Position numbers and translations under genes: made by a program. Positions 8,303-16,789 of a DNA stretch of 64,000 bases are shown one piece after another. Within the stretch, counting starts at the first letter, position 1. Each line of letters opens with the position of its first letter. Below the pieces are notes generated by a model. It saw nothing but the letters and a program-made list of their open reading frames with translations. It had not been told where the DNA came from and searched no databases. Source of the DNA: Candidatus Eisenbacteria bacterium (GTDB lineage Bacteria; Orphanbacterota; Orphanbacteria; Orphanbacterales; Orphanbacteraceae); the NCBI GenBank assembly GCA_016930695.1, contig JAFGGD010000030.1:244321-308320 (forward strand), written 5' to 3'.

Positions 8303-9345
8303 CCGGACGGCGTAGTCCGATCGGCGGTCCGGCCGGCGCGGCGGGCGAGGCGCTCTTCCGGGCCGCCGTCGCGCTCCGAAACGGGCTCTACGACGGGGGC
8401 GTCCTTCCGGTCCGCCGTCTCCCCCGCCCCGTGGTGAGCGTAGGGAACCTGAGCGCCGGCGGCACGGGGAAAACCCCCGTCACGATGGAACTGATCCGGG
8501 AGTTGGTCGGAGCGGGGAGGCGCGCCGCGCTCCTCTCACGGGGTTACGGGCGGCGGGACGAGAGACGGCCCCTCCTGGTCCCGCCGGGACGGCCGCCATC
8601 GGAGGGGGACCACCTCCTCTACGGAGACGAGCCCTGCCTCTACCGCCTCCGCTTCCCCGATCTCCCCATCCTTCTCGACCGGGACCGGGTCAGCGCCGGA
8701 CGACGCGCCGTCGAACGCCACGGCGCGGAGGTCCTCCTCATGGACGACGGGATGCAGCACCGCCGCCTCCACCGGGACCTCGAAATCGTCGTGGTGCCGG
8801 GACGCGACCCCTTCGGCGGCGGCCGCCTCCTCCCGCGGGGATTGTTACGCGAACCGCCCGGAGCGATCGCGCGCGCGGACCTGGTGCTCGTCAACGCCAC
8901 CGTCGACCCGGACGAGGACCTCCAACGCGCGCTGGACCGTCACGGCGCGCCCGAAGACCGCCTCCTCTTCCGCCTCGAGCCGGAGTCGATCGCCGGACCG
9001 GACGGCGCGGATATTCCTATCGAAACGCTCCGCGGGCGCGCGGTCCTCGCGGTAAGCGGGATCGGCGACCCGGACCGTTTCATCCGCACATTGGAGGAGG
9101 CGGGGGCGCGCGTGGCGGGGAGGCTCGACTACCCGGATCACCATCGATTCCGGCCCGCCGATTATGCGACAATCCGGGAGAGGGTGGAGCGCCTCGGCGC
9201 CATCCCGGTGACGACCGAAAAGGACGCCGCGCGGATCGACGGAGAGGAGAGGGCGGGTTGCGGGATCCACGTCCTCCGCGCCGGGGTTCGTTTTCTTGGA
9301 GAGGGGGGCGAAATCATCCGCGCCCGCCTGTCCGCGCTTTTCTAG
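8299..9345 (+). CDS. lpxK: Tetraacyldisaccharide 4'-kinase LpxK
   Basis: Phosphorylates the 4' position of the lipid A disaccharide. 348 residues. The P-loop lies in SVGNLSAGGTGKTPV (about residues 48-62); RGYGRR and the metal/nucleotide motif MDDGMQHRRL follow. The C-terminal part has the usual YPDHHRF...TTEKDAARI pattern. It overlaps waaA by 4 bp and is the last lipid A gene of the operon; nadB follows 9 bp on. Confidence 0.93.
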   Translation: MTGRRSPIGGPAGAAGEALFRAAVALRNGLYDGGVLPVRRLPRPVVSVGNLSAGGTGKTPVTMELIRELVGAGRRAALLSRGYGRRDERRPLLVPPGRPPSEGDHLLYGDEPCLYRLRFPDLPILLDRDRVSAGRRAVERHGAEVLLMDDGMQHRRLHRDLEIVVVPGRDPFGGGRLLPRGLLREPPGAIARADLVLVNATVDPDEDLQRALDRHGAPEDRLLFRLEPESIAGPDGADIPIETLRGRAVLAVSGIGDPDRFIRTLEEAGARVAGRLDYPDHHRFRPADYATIRERVERLGAIPVTTEKDAARIDGEERAGCGIHVLRAGVRFLGEGGEIIRARLSALF

Positions 9346-9354
9346 GAGGGGATC

Positions 9355-10935
9355 ATGGCGCGAGGCGCCGCGACCGAGAGCGATTTTCTGGTCCTGGGAA
9401 GCGGCATCGCCGGCCTCGTGTTCGCCCTGCGAGCGGCCCGGGCGGGACGGGTCCTGATCCTCACCAAGAAGGAGTCGGTGGAGACCAACACCAATCTGGC
9501 TCAAGGCGGGATCGCCGCCGTGATGGGCCCCGACGATTCCTTCGATCTGCACGTGCGGGACACCCTCCTCTGCGGCGAGGGCCTTTCCCGGCCGGAAGCG
9601 GTACGCATGATCGTGGAGAGGGGACCGGCGCTTCTCCGCGAATTGGTGGATCGCGGGATCCATTTCTCCCGCAAGGGACGGGGTTTTGATCTCGGCCGGG
9701 AAGGGGGGCATTCGCGGCGGCGCATCATCCACGCCAAGGACGCGACCGGCCGGGAAGTGGAGCACGGGCTTCTCGCCGCGGTCCGCGCCGAGCGGAACAT
9801 CCGCATCCTGGAGCGCCACCACGCCATCGACCTGATCCGGGACGGCCGGGGCGAGATCCGCGGCGCCTGGTCGCTGGACCACCGGAGCGGTCGCGTACGG
9901 ACCCACCTCGCCCGAACCACGCTGCTCGCCACGGGGGGCGCCGGAAAGGTTTATCTCTATACGACCAACCCGGACATCGCATCCGGCGAGGGGCTCGGCA
10001 TGGCCTATCGCGCCGGCGCGCGGCTGGCGAACCTGGAGTTCGTGCAGTTCCACCCCACCTGCCTCTACCACCCGAAGGAGAAGTCCTTCCTGATCAGCGA
10101 GGCGGTTCGGGGAGAGGGGGCCGTGCTCCGCGCGCTCTCCGGCGATTCTTTCATGGAGCGCTACCACTCCGCCGGATCGCTGGCGCCGCGCGACGTGGTC
10201 GCCCGCGCGATCGACAACGAGATGAAGGAGCGCGGCGACCGGCACGTGGTTCTCGATCTCTCGGCGATGACGCCGCGGCGGATCCGGAACCGCTTCCCCA
10301 ACATCCACGCCCGCTGTCTCTCCCTCGGTATCGACATCACGCGGGAACCGATCCCGGTGGTGCCGGCGGCGCACTACATGTGCGGCGGCGTGATGACCGA
10401 CGACACGGGGCGGACGAACGTGCCGCGGCTCTTCGCCGCGGGAGAGGTGGCGCACACCGGCGTGCACGGCGCCAACCGCCTCGCCTCGAACAGCCTGCTG
10501 GAGGCGCTCGTTTACGCCACCGCCGCCGCGGACGCCGCCTCGGCGGCGCTCGACGGCGCTCCCTTCCCGCGCCGCCTTCCCGCGCCGCCGAACGGCCGGC
10601 GGGGACCGGAGGGCCGTCTCGAGATCCTGCACGCCTGGGACCGCGTCCGCCAGCTGATGTGGGACTACGTGGGGATCGTGCGGAGCGTGGATCGCCTGAA
10701 AAACGCCCGCCGCTCCCTGACGCCGATCCACCGGGAGGTGGAGGAGTGGTTCGACCGCTTCTCCCTCTCCGGCGATCTTCTCGAACTCCGAAGCATCGCC
10801 CTCGTCGGCTCGCTGATCGTCCGCTCCGCGCTCCGCCGGCGCGAGAGCCGGGGGCTGCATTACCTGGAGGACCATCCCGAGCAGGATCCGCGCTGGCGCC
10901 GGAACACCATTGTCTACCGGCGCAAATTGGATTAG
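9355..10935 (+). CDS. nadB: L-aspartate oxidase NadB
   Basis: FAD enzyme that oxidises L-aspartate to iminoaspartate, the first step of de novo NAD synthesis. 526 residues. The dinucleotide-binding motif GSGIAGL lies near residue 16; TNTNLAQGGIAAV, LATGGAGKVYL, QFHPTC, AHYMCGGV and HGANRLASNSLLEALVY are standard for the family. The C-terminal helical region starts at about residue 420. The start follows CTAGGAGGGG, a strong ribosome site. It is 9 bp behind lpxK and may be read from the lipid A promoter. NadA and NadC are not in the window. Confidence 0.95.
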   Translation: MARGAATESDFLVLGSGIAGLVFALRAARAGRVLILTKKESVETNTNLAQGGIAAVMGPDDSFDLHVRDTLLCGEGLSRPEAVRMIVERGPALLRELVDRGIHFSRKGRGFDLGREGGHSRRRIIHAKDATGREVEHGLLAAVRAERNIRILERHHAIDLIRDGRGEIRGAWSLDHRSGRVRTHLARTTLLATGGAGKVYLYTTNPDIASGEGLGMAYRAGARLANLEFVQFHPTCLYHPKEKSFLISEAVRGEGAVLRALSGDSFMERYHSAGSLAPRDVVARAIDNEMKERGDRHVVLDLSAMTPRRIRNRFPNIHARCLSLGIDITREPIPVVPAAHYMCGGVMTDDTGRTNVPRLFAAGEVAHTGVHGANRLASNSLLEALVYATAAADAASAALDGAPFPRRLPAPPNGRRGPEGRLEILHAWDRVRQLMWDYVGIVRSVDRLKNARRSLTPIHREVEEWFDRFSLSGDLLELRSIALVGSLIVRSALRRRESRGLHYLEDHPEQDPRWRRNTIVYRRKLD

Positions 10936-10956
10936 GTTGGAGGGAGTGCGTGTCCC

Positions 10957-10984
10957 CCGCGCCGGGTGCGGGTGTCCGGCGCGG
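10957..10984. repeat. 9-bp inverted repeat between nadB and the Memo gene
   Basis: CCGCGCCGG (10957-10965) and CCGGCGCGG (10976-10984) are perfect inverted 9-mers around a 10-nt loop in the 98-bp gap after nadB. RNA from this site would form a very stable hairpin. No U-run follows, so it is not a standard intrinsic terminator; it may protect or attenuate the message. Confidence 0.45.
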
Positions 10985-11033
10985 AAAGACGCGCGGCGCG
11001 CCGGGTCCGGGGAGACCGGGAAGGGGGGGGACG

Positions 11034-11882
11034 ATGAGCGACCACGCCAGCCTGATTCGCGAGACCGCCGTAGCGGGCCTCTTCTATCCGTCCGATCCGA
11101 ACGAACTCCGTGAGACGATTTTGGGCTACCTCGACGGCGCGGAAACAGAGCCGCCCGCCGGCGCCGTGGTCGGCCTGATCGCGCCCCACGCCGGCTACGT
11201 GTACTCCGGCCCGACGGCGGGCCGCGCCTATGCGGCGGTGCGCGGCCGCTCCTACCGGCGGGTGGTGGTGATGGCCCCGTCCCACCGGGCCGTCTTCGAC
11301 GGCGCCTCGGTCTGGCCCGAGGGAGCCTATCGAACCCCGCTCGGCGACGCCCCCGTGGACGGGGAGGGGGCGCGCCTTTTAGTCGAGCGGGGAGACGGGC
11401 TGGTTCGCGCGCTACCGGAGGTCCACAGGGAAGAGCACGCCCTGGAGGTGCAAATCCCCTTCCTACAGGTCGCGCTGGGGAGCTTTTCCCTCGTCCCGCT
11501 TATTCTCGGCGACCGGGACCTGGAATTCGCGAAACGTCTCGCCGCGCTCCTCGCCGATTGTTTCGGCGCCGAGGATACTCTTTACGTAGCGAGTTCCGAT
11601 CTCTCTCATTTTCACGCCTACGACGACGCGGTTCGGATCGACCGGATGCTCCTCGAGCTGGTTCGGAGCGGTGAAACGGAGCGTCTCGCCGCAGCCCTCG
11701 ACCATGGGGAGACGGAGGCGTGCGGCGCCGGCCCCATTCTCACGCTGGCCCGCGCGTCGGCGGAGCGTTTCGGCGCCCGCCCCCGTCTTCTCGGATACGC
11801 CAACTCGGGGGACACCGCCGGCGGACGCCGGGAAGTGGTCGGCTACGCGTCCTTCGCCTTCGTGCGGGAGGAGGAACGATGA
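11034..11882 (+). CDS. Memo-family protein (AmmeMemoRadiSam system protein B)
   Basis: 282 residues, homologous to human Memo1 and to LigB-type dioxygenase folds. Conserved metal-site-like motifs are LIAPHAGYVYSGPTA, VMAPSHRAVF, EVHREEHALEVQ and SSDLSHFHAYDDA, and a Cys in EACGAGPI. Family members are iron- or copper-binding; the bacterial reaction is unknown. The start was set at ATG 11034 because homologues begin with a short lead into REPAVAGLFYP, here RETAVAGLFYP. It overlaps the AMMECR1 gene by 4 bp, a pairing seen across bacteria and archaea. The radical-SAM third partner is not in the window. Confidence 0.88.
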   Translation: MSDHASLIRETAVAGLFYPSDPNELRETILGYLDGAETEPPAGAVVGLIAPHAGYVYSGPTAGRAYAAVRGRSYRRVVVMAPSHRAVFDGASVWPEGAYRTPLGDAPVDGEGARLLVERGDGLVRALPEVHREEHALEVQIPFLQVALGSFSLVPLILGDRDLEFAKRLAALLADCFGAEDTLYVASSDLSHFHAYDDAVRIDRMLLELVRSGETERLAAALDHGETEACGAGPILTLARASAERFGARPRLLGYANSGDTAGGRREVVGYASFAFVREEER

Positions 11883-12424
11883 TCGACGAAAAGGATCGGC
11901 GCGGGCTGCTCCTCGTCGCCCGGCGGGCGATCGAGGAAGCGCTCCGAGGCGGGAAACACAAACCTTCCGTTCCGGAGGCGGGGCCCCTCGCCGAGTCGCG
12001 GGGCGCCTTCGTTACTCTCACCCGGGCGGGGAGGTTGCGCGGCTGCATCGGTCTCGTGGTCGCCGACCGTCCCCTCGTCGAAGTGGTCGCCGAGATGGCG
12101 GCGGCGGCGGCGCTGCACGACTACCGTTTTTCCCCGGTGCGGGAGGAGGAAATCCCCGAGCTGCGCATCGAAATCAGCGCCCTCACGCCGCTGGAGCCGG
12201 TCCGCGGCCCGGAGGAGGTCCGCGTGGGACGGGACGGCCTCTTGATTCGCAAAGGAGCATCCTCGGGCCTGCTGCTCCCCCAGGTAGCCGAGCGCGAGGG
12301 CTGGAGCCCGGATCGCTTCCTGGACGAGACCTGCCGCAAGGCGGGGCTCCCCGCCGGCGCATGGAGGGAGGAGGGCGCATCGGTGGAACGATTCGCCGCC
12401 GAGGTCTGGGGGGAGGAGGAATAG
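11879..12424 (+). CDS. AMMECR1-domain protein (AmmeMemoRadiSam system protein A)
   Basis: 181 residues. The hallmark LRGCIG motif lies at residues 53-58, followed by AAAAALHDYRFSPV and the ISAL...P pattern of the AMMECR1 domain. The molecular role is unknown in any organism; the link with Memo and a radical-SAM enzyme suggests a shared modification pathway. The ATG overlaps the Memo stop, so the two are coupled. The DUF62 gene starts 3 bp further on. Confidence 0.88.
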   Translation: MIDEKDRRGLLLVARRAIEEALRGGKHKPSVPEAGPLAESRGAFVTLTRAGRLRGCIGLVVADRPLVEVVAEMAAAAALHDYRFSPVREEEIPELRIEISALTPLEPVRGPEEVRVGRDGLLIRKGASSGLLLPQVAEREGWSPDRFLDETCRKAGLPAGAWREEGASVERFAAEVWGEEE

Positions 12425-12427
12425 GCG

Positions 12428-13234
12428 ATGGAGAAACGCCCGATCGTCACGTTGCTCACCGATTTCGGCGAGGGGTCCTACGTCCCCTCGGTGAAGGGCG
12501 TGCTGCTGGGGCTCGCGCCGGAAGCCCGGCTCGTCGACATCAGCCACGACATCGAACCGGGCGCGGCGGGATGCGCCGGTTTCCTTCTCAGCCGAACCGC
12601 CCCCTGGTTTCCGCCGGGGACGATTCACTTCGTGGTGGTGGACCCGGGCGTGGGAACGGATAGGCTCGGCCTCATCGTGGAGGCGGACGGCTCGGTCTAC
12701 GTCGGACCGGACAACGGAGTCCTCGGCCTTGTCATCGAGCGGGCGGAGAGGGTCCGCGCCTTCCGGATCGAGGAGGGGGAATGGACGCCGGACAGGGTAT
12801 GCCCCACCTTTCACGGCCGGGACATCTTCGCGCCGGTCGCGGGGCGGATCGCCCGCGGGGAACCGATCGGGCAATTCGGCCCGCCGATCGATTCCTCCCG
12901 GCTGACCCCCTTCCCGATCCGGCCGCCGCGCCGGGAGGAGAATCGCTTTCTGGGTGAAGTGGTCTGGGTCGATCGCTTCGGCAACCTGATTACGAACCTG
13001 GAGAGGTGCGCCGTCGAGGAATGGGCGGGAGACGGTCCCTTCCGCGCCGTGGTGGGCGGAACCTCGATCGACACGCGGGTGCACACCTTCATGGAAGCGG
13101 ACGCGGGAGACCTGATCGTCCTCCACGGCAGTTGGGAGACCGTGGAGATCGCCGTAGTGACCGGAAACGCCGCCAAGCGTCTCGGCGTCGCGTCCGGCGA
13201 ACCGGTCCGCCTCGAGAAGATCCATGGCCGGTGA
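12428..13234 (+). CDS. DUF62 family SAM hydrolase / SAM hydroxide adenosyltransferase
   Basis: 268 residues. The N-terminus has the family motif LLTDFGEGSY; VDISHDI, HFVVVDPGVGT and VGPDNGVL follow, then a C-terminal beta-barrel domain with VDRFGNLITN. Members cleave S-adenosylmethionine with water (or, in the relatives SalL and FlA, with halide) to give adenosine and methionine. No halogenase context is present, so the hydrolytic role is favoured. Its place after the Memo and AMMECR1 genes, one of which has a radical-SAM partner elsewhere, may be meaningful or simply operon packing. Confidence 0.88.
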   Translation: MEKRPIVTLLTDFGEGSYVPSVKGVLLGLAPEARLVDISHDIEPGAAGCAGFLLSRTAPWFPPGTIHFVVVDPGVGTDRLGLIVEADGSVYVGPDNGVLGLVIERAERVRAFRIEEGEWTPDRVCPTFHGRDIFAPVAGRIARGEPIGQFGPPIDSSRLTPFPIRPPRREENRFLGEVVWVDRFGNLITNLERCAVEEWAGDGPFRAVVGGTSIDTRVHTFMEADAGDLIVLHGSWETVEIAVVTGNAAKRLGVASGEPVRLEKIHGR

Positions 13235-14849
13235 AAGACCCGGCGCGCGGGTGCGCGTGCTCATGGACGCCGTCCCGGAGCACCTCGAACGCTGGCGACG
13301 CGGCGACCCGGATCTCGCCCCCCTCTACGCGGGATTCCCGCCCGAGGAGACGCCCCGTCTTCCCGGAAAGGCGGCGACGATCGCGCCCTCCCTCTTCGAG
13401 GGGATCGCCCTCCGGAGCGGGGGGGAGAACGCCCCGGAAGGGGCGCGCGCCAACCTTGCACGTATAAACGGTAAAAAGACGAAATTCGTAGCGGCGGGCC
13501 ATCAGCCCTGCGTCCTTCTGGGGCCTCTCCTCGCTCTCTATAAAATGCTCACCCTGCGGGCGGTCGTCGAGAAGACGCCGAAACCGGACGGCGGCGGGCC
13601 GGTCCCCCTCTTCTGGATCGCTTCACACGATGCGGACAGGGGGGAAGCGGAGGGAGCGACCCTGATCGACGCAGGGGGGGACGCGCGGCGCCTGCGCGCC
13701 CCCTTCCGGGACGCGCCCGCCCGCGCCCGGCTCGGCGCCCTCCGGATCGATCCCGCGGGGTGGAGGTCGTTCCTCGGAGAGGCCGCGGCGCTGCTTCCCC
13801 CCGGACCGCACAAGGACGACCTTTTCGAGCGCCTCCGCGCCGCCGTCCCGGAAGAGACCGGCGCCACGGACCTCTTCGTGAGGACCGCCCGCGCCTTCGT
13901 CCCGGAACTCCCCCTTCTCTTCCTGGACGGCCGGGACGCGGAAAGCGTCCCCGAGGGGAGACGCGTGCTGGCCGCCGCCGCCCGCGATCCCCGAGGCGTC
14001 CACGCCGCCATCGAGAAAGGGGCGCGTCTCGCCGCGGAGGCGGGGCTTCCGATCCTGCTGCCGGTCGAGCCGGACCGGCCTCCCTTCTTCCTCGTGGAGG
14101 ACGAGACGCGGATTCCGCTCCGCTTCGACGGCGGTCGGTTCCACCCCGAGGGGGGGAACCCGATGGAGCCGGCGGCGCTCGCGGAGAGGATCGAGGAGGG
14201 AACGGTGCGCGCCACACCGGCGGCGGCGCTCCGCCCCGTGCTGCAAGACGCGGTTCTTCCGGTCGCCGCCTACGCCGCCGGCCTCTCGGAACTGATCTAC
14301 CACGCCGCGCTCGGGCCTCTCTACGCCGCCCTCGGCGTGGAACGCGCGCCGCTCTTTCCGCGGGCCGGCTTTTACCTCCTGCCGGAACGAATCGCGGACC
14401 GCCTGGAAAACATCGGCGTCACGCCCGAGGAGATCCTGGCGGGGAGGGAGAAGGCGCCGGATCCGCCGGAACTCGCCGGGAGCGCGAAGCGATTCCGCGA
14501 GAGGATCGCCGAGGAGACCGCCGTCTTCCTGGGGGAGGCGGACCGTCTCGCGCCGGGCGCCGTACCGCCGGACGATCCCGCCCGGAACCGCGTCGCCCGC
14601 GAGGCGGAACGCGCCGCCGACCGGGTTCTCCGATTCGCGGACCGGGCGGGAGACAACCGGCGGAACCTGATCCACAGGGCGCGCTCGGCCCTCTTACCGG
14701 GCGGAAAACCACAGGAGACGGTTCTCTCCCCCATCGGTCCTTTCGCCCGCTTCGGACCCGGCCTGGCGGATCTCCTGACCGGCGCGATCCGCCCGGGCGA
14801 CGGCGCGCCGCGCCTCGTCGTGCCCGGCGGAGGAGGTCCGATACGATGA
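13224..14849 (+). CDS. bshC: Putative cysteine ligase BshC, bacillithiol synthesis
   Basis: 541 residues, the normal length of BshC, which joins cysteine to GlcN-malate in the last step of bacillithiol synthesis. Motifs: AGHQPCVLLGPLLALYKMLT, PLFWIASHDADRGE and LQDAVLPVAAYAAGLSE...Y..L. The C-terminal coiled coil (about residues 440-505) ends in RRNLIHRARSALLPGGKPQET. The ATG overlaps the DUF62 gene by 11 bp, and the stop overlaps the bshA ATG. The catalytic mechanism of BshC is still poorly proven biochemically. Confidence 0.92.
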   Translation: MAGERPGARVRVLMDAVPEHLERWRRGDPDLAPLYAGFPPEETPRLPGKAATIAPSLFEGIALRSGGENAPEGARANLARINGKKTKFVAAGHQPCVLLGPLLALYKMLTLRAVVEKTPKPDGGGPVPLFWIASHDADRGEAEGATLIDAGGDARRLRAPFRDAPARARLGALRIDPAGWRSFLGEAAALLPPGPHKDDLFERLRAAVPEETGATDLFVRTARAFVPELPLLFLDGRDAESVPEGRRVLAAAARDPRGVHAAIEKGARLAAEAGLPILLPVEPDRPPFFLVEDETRIPLRFDGGRFHPEGGNPMEPAALAERIEEGTVRATPAAALRPVLQDAVLPVAAYAAGLSELIYHAALGPLYAALGVERAPLFPRAGFYLLPERIADRLENIGVTPEEILAGREKAPDPPELAGSAKRFRERIAEETAVFLGEADRLAPGAVPPDDPARNRVAREAERAADRVLRFADRAGDNRRNLIHRARSALLPGGKPQETVLSPIGPFARFGPGLADLLTGAIRPGDGAPRLVVPGGGGPIR

Positions 14850-15973
14850 ACATCGGCATCACCTGCTATCCCAGCGCCGGCGGGTCGGGCGTGGTCGCCA
14901 CCGAGCTGGGTCTCGCCCTCGCCCGGCGCGGCCACAAGGTCCATTTCATCAGCTACTCCCGCCCCTTCCGTCTCGAACAAGGGGCGAACGTATGCTTCCA
15001 CAAAGTGCGAACCGTCACCTATCCACTCTTTAAGTATCCTCCCTACGCGCTCGCGCTGGCGGCGCGGATGGCGGAAGTGGCGCGCAACGAGAAGATCGAC
15101 GTCTTCCATGCGCACTACGCCATTCCCCACGCAACGAGCGCCCTATTGGCGAACGAGATCCTCGCGCCGGAGAGGGTGCGTGTGGTGACCACCCTGCACG
15201 GGACCGACATCACCCTGGTGGGGACGGAGCGGAGCTTTCTGGAGATCACCAAGCTGAGCATCGAACGGTCCGACATCGTCACCGCGGTCTCCTGCTTTCT
15301 CGCCGGAGAGACGCGGCAGCGACTCGGCGTCCGGCGCCGCATCGACGTGATCCCCAATTTCGTCGATCCCGAAATCTTCCGCGGCGAGAGGGACGAGGAA
15401 CTCCGGAAAAGCCTGGAGTTGGACGAGGGACCGGTGCTGATGCACATCTCCAACTTCCGGAAGGTAAAAAACACACCCGACGTGGTGCGGCTGTTCGCGC
15501 GGGTGCGGGAGTCCACCGGCGGCGTGCTCGTCATGGTCGGCGACGGACCGGAACGGGTCACCTGCCGGATCCTGGCGGAGGAGCTGGGCGTCCGGGACCG
15601 TGTTTTCTTCCTCGGCGACAAGATCGAGGTTCGGAAGATCCTTCCTCTGGCGGACGTTCTTCTCCTCCCGAGCACCGTGGAGAGTTTCGGGCTGGTCGCG
15701 CTCGAGGCGATGGCCTGCCGCGTCCCCGTGATCGGCTACGACGGCGGCGGCCTCCCGGAGGTGGTCCGCCACGGCGAGGATGGGTTGCTCGCTCCTCTCG
15801 GCGACCGGGAAAGAATGATTGAAATGACCATCGACCTGCTCCAGAATGGCCCATGGAGAAAGAAGATGGGCGATCAGGCGCGGGAGAGGGCGGTGGAGGT
15901 TTTCGCCACCGATCGGGTCACCCCCCTGTACGAGGAGTTATACCGACGTGTGCTCGCAGACTCGGAAGAGTGA
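14846..15973 (+). CDS. bshA: N-acetyl-alpha-D-glucosaminyl L-malate synthase BshA
   Basis: GT4 glycosyltransferase that makes GlcNAc-malate from UDP-GlcNAc and L-malate, the first step of bacillithiol synthesis. 375 residues. Typical motifs: ITCYPSAGGSGVVATELG, HFISYSRPFR, HAHYAIPHATSA, TTLHGTDITLVG, VIPNFVD, ISNFRKVKN and the nucleotide-site STVESFGLVALEAMA. The start at 14846 overlaps the bshC stop; the longer open frame upstream shadows bshC. BshB, the deacetylase for the middle step, is not in the window. Confidence 0.94.
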   Translation: MNIGITCYPSAGGSGVVATELGLALARRGHKVHFISYSRPFRLEQGANVCFHKVRTVTYPLFKYPPYALALAARMAEVARNEKIDVFHAHYAIPHATSALLANEILAPERVRVVTTLHGTDITLVGTERSFLEITKLSIERSDIVTAVSCFLAGETRQRLGVRRRIDVIPNFVDPEIFRGERDEELRKSLELDEGPVLMHISNFRKVKNTPDVVRLFARVRESTGGVLVMVGDGPERVTCRILAEELGVRDRVFFLGDKIEVRKILPLADVLLLPSTVESFGLVALEAMACRVPVIGYDGGGLPEVVRHGEDGLLAPLGDRERMIEMTIDLLQNGPWRKKMGDQARERAVEVFATDRVTPLYEELYRRVLADSEE

Positions 15974-16376
15974 TCGGGAGGAGAGACCGCTCGAAGAGGT
16001 CATCGATCGGATTCGCCTGGAGGACCCGCGCTATCACGCCGAGGCGTACGAGTTCGTCCTCCTGGCGCTGAACCGGGTCGTGGAATCGCTCGCGGAGCAC
16101 CGCCACATCAGCGGCGCGGAGCTTTCCGAGGGGATCCGCGGTCTCGCCCTCGAGCTTTACGGACCGATGGCGCGCACCGTCCTGGAACACTGGGGGATTC
16201 GCGGGACGATCGATTTCGGCCACATCGTTTTCCATCTGGTGGACCACAAAATCCTTTCCCGGACCGACGAAGACACCCTTCGCGACTTCGACGGCGTTTT
16301 CGATTTCGAGAACGCCTTCGCCGTCGATATGGTCTCCGGATCGCGTGGCGCCGAGCGGGAGAGGGGAGAGGAATGA
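15948..16376 (+). CDS. Minf_1886-family protein of unknown function
   Basis: About 142 residues from GTG 15948, a start chosen because homologues have this length and a start further upstream would lie deep inside bshA. It overlaps bshA by 26 bp. Recognisable patterns are DPRYHAEAYEFVLLAL, HISGAELSEGIR, ALELYGPMARTVLEHWGI and FGHIVFHLV, then DFDGVFDFENAF near the end. Family members are cytosolic and uncharacterised. Overlap with hsp20, and lon after that, suggests a link with protein quality control, but only by position. Confidence 0.75.
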   Translation: MCSQTRKSDREERPLEEVIDRIRLEDPRYHAEAYEFVLLALNRVVESLAEHRHISGAELSEGIRGLALELYGPMARTVLEHWGIRGTIDFGHIVFHLVDHKILSRTDEDTLRDFDGVFDFENAFAVDMVSGSRGAERERGEE

Positions 16377-16789
16377 TGAAGCGGCGGGAAGGGCGCGAGG
16401 AAAGGGGCGCGGTCGGCGAGATGCTCGACTTTCTCGCCTCCAATTCCCCCTACGCGGCGGATGAAACGGAGAAACGAGGACTCTGGTCACCCGCGGCGGA
16501 CGTCTACGAGCTGGAGGACCGCCTGTACGTGGTTCTGGAGATCGCCGGCATGCGATCCAAGGATTTTCAGATCCGCGTGGAGCAGGGCGCCCTTCTGATC
16601 CGCGGAGAGAGGCGCGCCCCCCACGGCGGCAAAGAGAAACGCTTTCATTCCCTGGAGAGGCACACCGGCGCCTTCGAGAAGAGAATCCCCATCCCGGAGG
16701 GCTTCGACCGGAACCGCCCCAAATCACGCTACCTGGAGGGTGTTCTGGAGGTTTCCTTCCCCGTGGCGGTGAGGAGCGAGAAGCCGTGA
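16373..16789 (+). CDS. Hsp20-family small heat shock protein
   Basis: 138 residues. The alpha-crystallin domain spans about residues 35-135: PAADVYELEDRLYVVLEIAGM at its start, IRGERRAP in the middle, and FEKRIPIPEGFD...YLEGVLEVSFP at the end. It would hold unfolding proteins for refolding or for Lon. The C-terminal I-x-I/V tail motif used for oligomer assembly is missing or altered (the end is VRSEKP). ATG overlaps the previous stop; the stop overlaps the lon GTG. No CIRCE or sigma32-like site is visible upstream. Confidence 0.9.
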   Translation: MMKRREGREERGAVGEMLDFLASNSPYAADETEKRGLWSPAADVYELEDRLYVVLEIAGMRSKDFQIRVEQGALLIRGERRAPHGGKEKRFHSLERHTGAFEKRIPIPEGFDRNRPKSRYLEGVLEVSFPVAVRSEKP

